A stretch of 64,000 nt of DNA from positions 30,288 through 94,287 of the forward strand of contig JAGXHA010000085.1 in NCBI GenBank assembly GCA_024636475.1. Reading direction: 5' to 3'. Of the stretch, positions 58,802 to 64,000 are shown piece after piece (positions within the stretch are counted from its first letter, which is position 1; each line of letters starts with the position of its first letter). The notes beneath the pieces were generated by a model that saw only the letters and a list, made by a program, of their open reading frames with translations, was not told where the DNA came from and searched no databases. Both the position numbers and the translations under genes were made by a program. This DNA is from Roseobacter sp. (GTDB lineage: Bacteria; Pseudomonadota; Alphaproteobacteria; Rhodobacterales; Rhodobacteraceae).

Positions 58802-60675
58802 GCAGCCTCCCAACCAAAGGTAAAGACGTTCAGCACTTCGCCCACATCGGACTCATTGGCACCGTTCATTTTGACCTGAGCAACCAGCCCGCGCTTTTTG
58901 TCATCAATCACAGAGGTGACCTTTGCCGCCGATCCCGATTCTTTCAGCGCCTCGTTGAAGATCCGGGTGATCGCCATCTTCCGCAAATCGGGCTTGAAGA
59001 TCTTCCCAACAGCCGTCTTTGGCAGCTCTGGCATGATCGTCATGTGCTTTGGCTGGGCTGCGCGTTCATGCACCTTTTCCTTGCAGAAATCGAGCAGCTC
59101 CTGCTCGGTGACTGACGCGCCGCCGACCAGTTCGACAAAGGCACACGGCACTTCGCCTGCGTGGGCGTCCGGCTGGCCGATAGCACCTGCAAAAGCCACG
59201 GCACTGTGACCCAGCAGCGCCTCTTCGATCTCGGCAGGGTCGATATTGTGACCGCCGCGAATGATCAGATCCTTGGCACGGCCTGTGATCCACAAATACT
59301 TGTCCGCATCGATCCGCCCCAAATCACCGGTGCGCAGGTATTGGTCAAAGTAATAGAGGTCTTTGTTCTTGTCGGCCTCTGTATATGTGTTGCCCACAAA
59401 GACGCCGGGGTTGGAAATACAAATCTCACCAATCTCGTCGACGCCAGCCTCGACCGGGCCGTCATTGGTGCTTTTCATGATTTTCACGTCTGTGTAGGGG
59501 AAGGTCACACCGATGCTGCCGACCTTCTTTTCGCCATCCACAGGGTTGCACGACACCAGGCAGGTCGCCTCTGTCAGCCCATAGCCTTCGACAAGCGTGA
59601 TGCCAGTCGCCTCCTCAAAACGGCGGAAAAGTTCAAGCGGCAAAGGGGCCGATCCGGAAAACGCTGTTTTCACTGTCGAGATGTCAGCATTGATGGGGCG
59701 CTGCATCTTGGCGGAAATTGCGGTGGGCACGGTGATGATGAAAGTGATTTTCCAGCGTTCAACCAACTTCCAGAAATTGTCAAAGACGCCCTCGCCACGG
59801 TAACCTTGCGGCGTTGGAAACACCACATGCGCCCCCGACGTCACTGCCGCCATCAAGATCACATGGCAGGCAAATACGTGGAAAAGCGGCAAAGGACACA
59901 TGATGTTGTCCTCTTCGGTGTAAAGCAGCGTGTGACCAATCCAGCCGTTATACACCATGCCGGAATATTTGTGCTGCGCGACCTTGGGCATGCCCGTGGT
60001 GCCCCCTGTGTGGAAATAGAACGCCACGCGATCTTCTTGCGGATCATCAAAGGTCAGACTGCTTGGCTGCTTGGAAAGCTCGGTGTTGAAGTTGTGGTAG
60101 GTCGCAGTGTTGGTGGTCTTCAGCTTGGGCCGGATCAACGGCACAATCCACGACTTTGGCGCGATCAGATAGCGGCATAAATCAACTTCGAGGACATGTT
60201 TGACATTCGGGGCGAGCGCCACGGCGGCGGCTGTCTTCTCGGCAACATCCGTTTTGGGGAATGCGCGCAAGGTCACCACGACCTTTGCCTTTGTTTCCCG
60301 CAAGATAGACCCGATTTGTTCAGCATCCAGCAATGGGTTGATCGGGTTCGCGATCCCCGCGACCGCACCGCCCAGCAATGTGATCACCGTTTCGTTGCAG
60401 TTGGGAAGGACGTAGGCGACAACGTCATTCGGTCCTACACCAAGTGACCTGAAAAGGTTGGCAGCGCGGCCTACCTGGCCTTGCAGCTGTTGCCAAGTCA
60501 GCGTTTCAGCGTGGTCTTTTGGACCCGAAAACAGTTGATAGCTTATGGCGTTATGGTTCGGGAATTTGCCAGCGGTATTGCCAAGCAGACCCCACAGTGT
60601 TTTCGCAACGTCACGATCTGCCCAAGGCATTTCTGCCTCGATTGCATCACGGTCTTCAATCCCAGAAAACGACAT
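58798..60675 (-). CDS. AMP-dependent acyl-CoA synthetase
   Basis: VAFYFHTGGTTGMPKVAQHKYSGMVYNGW...LVEGYGLTEATCLVSCNP...LRTGDLGRIDADKYLWITGRAKDLIIRGGHNIDPAEIEEAL. Confidence 0.95.
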   Translation of the reverse strand: MSFSGIEDRDAIEAEMPWADRDVAKTLWGLLGNTAGKFPNHNAISYQLFSGPKDHAETLTWQQLQGQVGRAANLFRSLGVGPNDVVAYVLPNCNETVITLLGGAVAGIANPINPLLDAEQIGSILRETKAKVVVTLRAFPKTDVAEKTAAAVALAPNVKHVLEVDLCRYLIAPKSWIVPLIRPKLKTTNTATYHNFNTELSKQPSSLTFDDPQEDRVAFYFHTGGTTGMPKVAQHKYSGMVYNGWIGHTLLYTEEDNIMCPLPLFHVFACHVILMAAVTSGAHVVFPTPQGYRGEGVFDNFWKLVERWKITFIITVPTAISAKMQRPINADISTVKTAFSGSAPLPLELFRRFEEATGITLVEGYGLTEATCLVSCNPVDGEKKVGSIGVTFPYTDVKIMKSTNDGPVEAGVDEIGEICISNPGVFVGNTYTEADKNKDLYYFDQYLRTGDLGRIDADKYLWITGRAKDLIIRGGHNIDPAEIEEALLGHSAVAFAGAIGQPDAHAGEVPCAFVELVGGASVTEQELLDFCKEKVHERAAQPKHMTIMPELPKTAVGKIFKPDLRKMAITRIFNEALKESGSAAKVTSVIDDKKRGLVAQVKMNGANESDVGEVLNVFTFGWEAA

Positions 60676-60811
60676 TATATTCCTCCCATTCGGTGCGGTT
60701 TACCCGCATCCAATTTTCTCCCACCCCAAAGATGATTGGTAAATCTGGAATTCGCAAGCGTTTGAAGCAATGCGTACGTTGCGTCAGGCTGAATTTGCCC
60801 GGTCCAAATAC

Positions 60812-60842
60812 AAAAAAAGCGGCACAGAATGTCTGCCGCTCT
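60812..60842 (-). terminator. Rho-independent terminator of the LysM/BON gene
   Basis: Minus strand AGCGGCAGACATTCTGTGCCGCTTTTTTTG. Confidence 0.75.
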
Positions 60843-60887
60843 TTAAGATGGATATTTTCATGCGCTTCAAGGTCCAGCGCGGCAGTC

Positions 60888-61319
60888 TTACTTGGCTGGA
60901 ATGCGCAGCATCTGACCTGGATAGATCTTGTCAGGGTGCGTCAGCATTGGCTTGTTGGCCTCAAAGATCTCTTCATAGCGTGCGCCATTCCCAAGCGTCT
61001 TGGCCGAGATTGCCCAAAGCGTGTCGCCTTTTGCCACGGTGTGGAATGTGCCGTCGCCCTCGCCGCCAGCGATGTCTTCTTCGACAGCGGCAACGCCTTC
61101 AACGTTACCTACCGCCAGAATGACTTTTTCTTTCATCTCTTGGCTGACGGCCGTGCCCGAAACGGTGACCTTGTCGCCATCGACTTTAATGTCCAGACCT
61201 TCGGCATCAAGGCCAAGCTCTTTCAGTTCATCTTTCAGAGCTGCGCCTGTTACTTCCTTGTCATCACCGCTGCCAAATACTTTCTTGCCGGCGCCTTTTA
61301 CGAAACTCCACAAACCCAT
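60888..61319 (-). CDS. BON + LysM domain protein (YgaU/Kbp-like)
   Basis: MGLWSFVKGAGKKVFGSGDDKEVTGAALKDELKELGLDAEGLDIKVDGDKVTVSG...GDTLWAISAKTLGNGARYEEIFEANKPMLTHPDKIYPGQMLRIP. Confidence 0.95.
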   Translation of the reverse strand: MGLWSFVKGAGKKVFGSGDDKEVTGAALKDELKELGLDAEGLDIKVDGDKVTVSGTAVSQEMKEKVILAVGNVEGVAAVEEDIAGGEGDGTFHTVAKGDTLWAISAKTLGNGARYEEIFEANKPMLTHPDKIYPGQMLRIPAK

Positions 61320-61385
61320 GCTATTCTCCTTCTGGATTTACAGTCGAACAATTATGTCCACCTAAAGCAGAAATTCACAAGCATT

Positions 61386-63182
61386 TTATTCCGCAGCAAT
61401 CCCGTCTGTGAACTGCAGACGCGCCAAGCGCGCGTAAAGCCCGCCTTTGCCGACCAGCTCATCATGGGTCCCGGTGTCAACGATCCGCCCGGCTTCCAGC
61501 ACAACAATGCGATCCGCCTTTTTGACGGTCGCCAAACGGTGGGCCACGATCAAGGTCGTGCGGTCCGCGCTGAGTTTATCAACGGCCGCCTGCACAGCGC
61601 GTTCGCTTTCTGCATCCAGCGCACTTGTCGCTTCGTCCAGCAGCAAAACCGGCGCATCGCGCAAGATTGCGCGTGCAATCGCGATGCGTTGCTTTTGACC
61701 GCCAGACAACATGACCCCGCGTTCCCCCAGATAGCTGTCATAGCCATCCGGCAAGGCCGAGATAAAGACATGCGCCGCAGCGGCTTCGGCGGCGGCAACG
61801 ATTTCGGCGTCGGTCGCATCCGGGCGGCCAAACCGGATGTTCTCGCGGGCTGATGCGGCAAAGATCACCGGATCTTGCGGAACAAGCGCGACAGCGCGGC
61901 GGAAGTCGTCGCGCGCGACCTCGCTCAGGTCCACGCCGTCAAGCGTAATGCGGCCCGACGCGGGATCGTAAAACCGCAAGATCAATTGGATGATGGTTGT
62001 CTTGCCGGCACCGGATGGGCCTACGAAAGCAACCGTTTCGCCGGGATTGATGGTCAGATTCACCCCATCCAAAGCCTGCACCAAAGGGCGCGAGGGATAG
62101 GCAAACTGCACATCCTCAAATGCTATGCGCCCTGTAATCGGGCTTGGCAGCGTGGTAGAGGTTTCGGGATCAAGAACATCGTCTTGCGTTTGCAGCAATT
62201 CGACCAATCGCTCTGTCGCACCTGCAGCGCGCTGCAATTCGCCCCAAATCTCGGACAGCGCAGCAACGCCGCCTGCAACCATGACAGAATAGATGACGAA
62301 CTGAACCAGCGCACCGGGGGTCATGTCGCCTGCGCGGACATCGCGCGCACCCATCCACAACACGCCAACAACACCCGCAAAGGCCAGAAAGATAACGATT
62401 GTCGTCATCACGGCACGCACCCTGATGCGGCGACGCGCCGCGTCATAAGATGCTTCGGTCATCTGGGCAAACTGCCCGCGGCTGGCCGCCTCATGCGTAA
62501 AGGCCTGGACGGTCTGAACCGCGCTCAGGCTTTCGGACGCGTTGCCTGAACTGGCCGCGATCCAATCCTGGTTTTCACGGCTGATCACCCGCAATTTACG
62601 GCCCAGCACCAAGATTGGGATAACCACGGCAGGGACCAACAGCAAAACCATTCCCGTCAGCTTGGCCGAGGTAAACAGCATCAAGATCAGACCACCGCTG
62701 AAAATCAGGATATTGCGCAGCGCAATCGATACGGACGATCCGATCACGGACAAAATCAAGGTCGTATCGGTCGTGATCCGGCTTAGAACCTCGCCCGTAA
62801 TGATCCGCTCGTAGAATGCCGGGCTCATCCCGATGACGCGGTCGAAAACGGCCTTGCGGATGTCGGCAACAACCCTTTCACCAAAGCGTGTGACAAGCGC
62901 ATATCTCAGGCCTGTGCCAATCGCCAACAGCCCTGCAACAGCCATGGCACCGAAAAAGTACTGATCCAGCAAGGCTTCGACACCGCCGAAGTTATCAATC
63001 ACCCGACGCACAGCCAGCGGCAACATAAGCGAGATCATCGCCGTAATCACCAAGGCGCAGATCGCGGCGGTCATCAATCCTCTGTAAGGATATACAAACG
63101 GGACAAGCGCGCGCAGTGCCCCCAACTCACGAGACTTTTCTCGTTCTTCTTGTACGGGAGCGGGTGAAGGCGATCGGGCCAT
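61386..63182 (-). CDS. ABC transporter, fused TM/ATP-binding (MsbA/LmrA type)
   Basis: VAFVGPSGAGKTTIIQLILRFYDPASG...MLSGGQKQRIAIARAILRDAPVLLLDEATSALD. Confidence 0.95.
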   Translation of the reverse strand: MARSPSPAPVQEEREKSRELGALRALVPFVYPYRGLMTAAICALVITAMISLMLPLAVRRVIDNFGGVEALLDQYFFGAMAVAGLLAIGTGLRYALVTRFGERVVADIRKAVFDRVIGMSPAFYERIITGEVLSRITTDTTLILSVIGSSVSIALRNILIFSGGLILMLFTSAKLTGMVLLLVPAVVIPILVLGRKLRVISRENQDWIAASSGNASESLSAVQTVQAFTHEAASRGQFAQMTEASYDAARRRIRVRAVMTTIVIFLAFAGVVGVLWMGARDVRAGDMTPGALVQFVIYSVMVAGGVAALSEIWGELQRAAGATERLVELLQTQDDVLDPETSTTLPSPITGRIAFEDVQFAYPSRPLVQALDGVNLTINPGETVAFVGPSGAGKTTIIQLILRFYDPASGRITLDGVDLSEVARDDFRRAVALVPQDPVIFAASARENIRFGRPDATDAEIVAAAEAAAAHVFISALPDGYDSYLGERGVMLSGGQKQRIAIARAILRDAPVLLLDEATSALDAESERAVQAAVDKLSADRTTLIVAHRLATVKKADRIVVLEAGRIVDTGTHDELVGKGGLYARLARLQFTDGIAAE

Positions 63183-63302
63183 AGGATTTCCTTTGCAGAT
63201 GTGGGTGTCATCGCCCGCAAGACGCATGGGGTCAAGACCCGAGCATCGATTAGCCTTGCGGCAAACCTTAGCAGTCTATCGATCATCGAAAAGGAGTGGT
63301 GG

Positions 63303-63374
63303 AGCGGGCGGAGGGAATCGAACCCTCATCTTCAGTTTGGAAAACTGAGGTCTTAACCATTACACAACGCCCGC
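63303..63374 (-). tRNA. tRNA-Gly (anticodon TCC)
   Basis: Minus strand GCGGGCGTTGTGTAATGGTTAAGACCTCAGTTTTCCAAACTGAAGATGAGGGTTCGATTCCCTCCGCCCGC; 7-bp acceptor stem, T-arm GGTTCGATTCC, anticodon loop TTTCCAA. Confidence 0.95.
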
Positions 63375-64000
63375 TCAACAAAAGTGTTAGTATTTCATAC
63401 CTGTATGGGCGTCAAGTAAGCCATGAAGGATAAGCAAAAAAGATCTACGATCCAACAGCCTCTTCCGGCCCAAACCGGCCGTTCACACTACTATGGTCAA
63501 CCAGCGGTTCAGCCCGTCTAAGCGGATTTTTTTGAGGTTGCAAAACTAGTGGCCGGTGAATTCACGCATCTTGTGCTTACAGCGCCAGCCTGAGCGCGCG
63601 AAATTGCCTTAATATTGAGTAGCACTAGCGAAACACATATGGTCATTGCGAGCAGCTATAGTTTTTAGGCTAACTCAACCTGTGTTTAGTAGCATAAGTG
63701 TATCTCTATCAATTGAACACTTGCGAACGGCAGCCGGTACATACATTGGGCTCACAGCCGACCTGCGGCGGTGCAGCGTGATGCTCGATTTTTTTGGCAA
63801 TCTAAACGTCCAGTTCCGCTTGCGGGGGAGGAAACTATCGCATTTGCAGCGAATGTCGAGTTTCCTGAAGGTTTTTCGATGCGGGCCGTGGCGTAACAGT
63901 GGCTGCCAGGAGATGGCGGCCCGCGTTGACAAACCTCGGAAGGACGAAGCCGCGGGTGCTTGGTGAGACTATGGGGAAAGCAGGCTGACGGTCGATGCGA

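Noticed and set aside
60519-61853. 444-aa + strand ORF
   Set aside because: Spans the antisense of three real genes (acyl-CoA synthetase, LysM/BON, ABC exporter); not protein-like
63303-64000. tRNA-Gly as attachment site for a genomic island on the right
   Set aside because: The tRNA 3' end faces left (toward the ABC exporter), no duplicated tRNA 3' end or integrase was seen, and the right flank is cut by the window

Overview
This is a chromosomal window from an alphaproteobacterium, most likely Roseobacter-group Rhodobacteraceae judging by gene content and protein similarity recalled from memory. It is dense and mostly housekeeping. Main blocks: (i) a choline / choline-O-sulfate to betaine operon (betI-betC-betB-betA) with a clean candidate BetI operator; (ii) transporters (two convergent SLC13-type permeases, DMT and LysE exporters, MgtE, VIT1/CCC1); (iii) purine deaminases, HisN-like phosphatase, gatCA, tadA, rluB-like, dtd; (iv) RNAs: RNase P RNA, tRNA-Gly(TCC) and a 6S-like RNA candidate beside 5-formyl-THF cyclo-ligase; (v) an unusual tightly packed operon at 33.15-40.85 kb joining XpaC/TelA, a DUF2927-like lipoprotein, an SPFH-GYF_2 protein, tandem cytochrome b561-like proteins and a zinc-ribbon membrane protein; (vi) a type I secretion operon with a BapA-like Ig-repeat adhesin that is frameshifted by an exact 7-bp tandem duplication; (vii) a peptide ABC transporter locus with a CocE/NonD hydrolase. 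Three families of short dispersed repeats, an SDR pseudogene, a ~1 kb low-coding region (22.05-23.1 kb) and a low-coding right edge were also found. No CRISPR array, prophage or intact transposon was seen. All product calls come from reading the translations; no database search was run.
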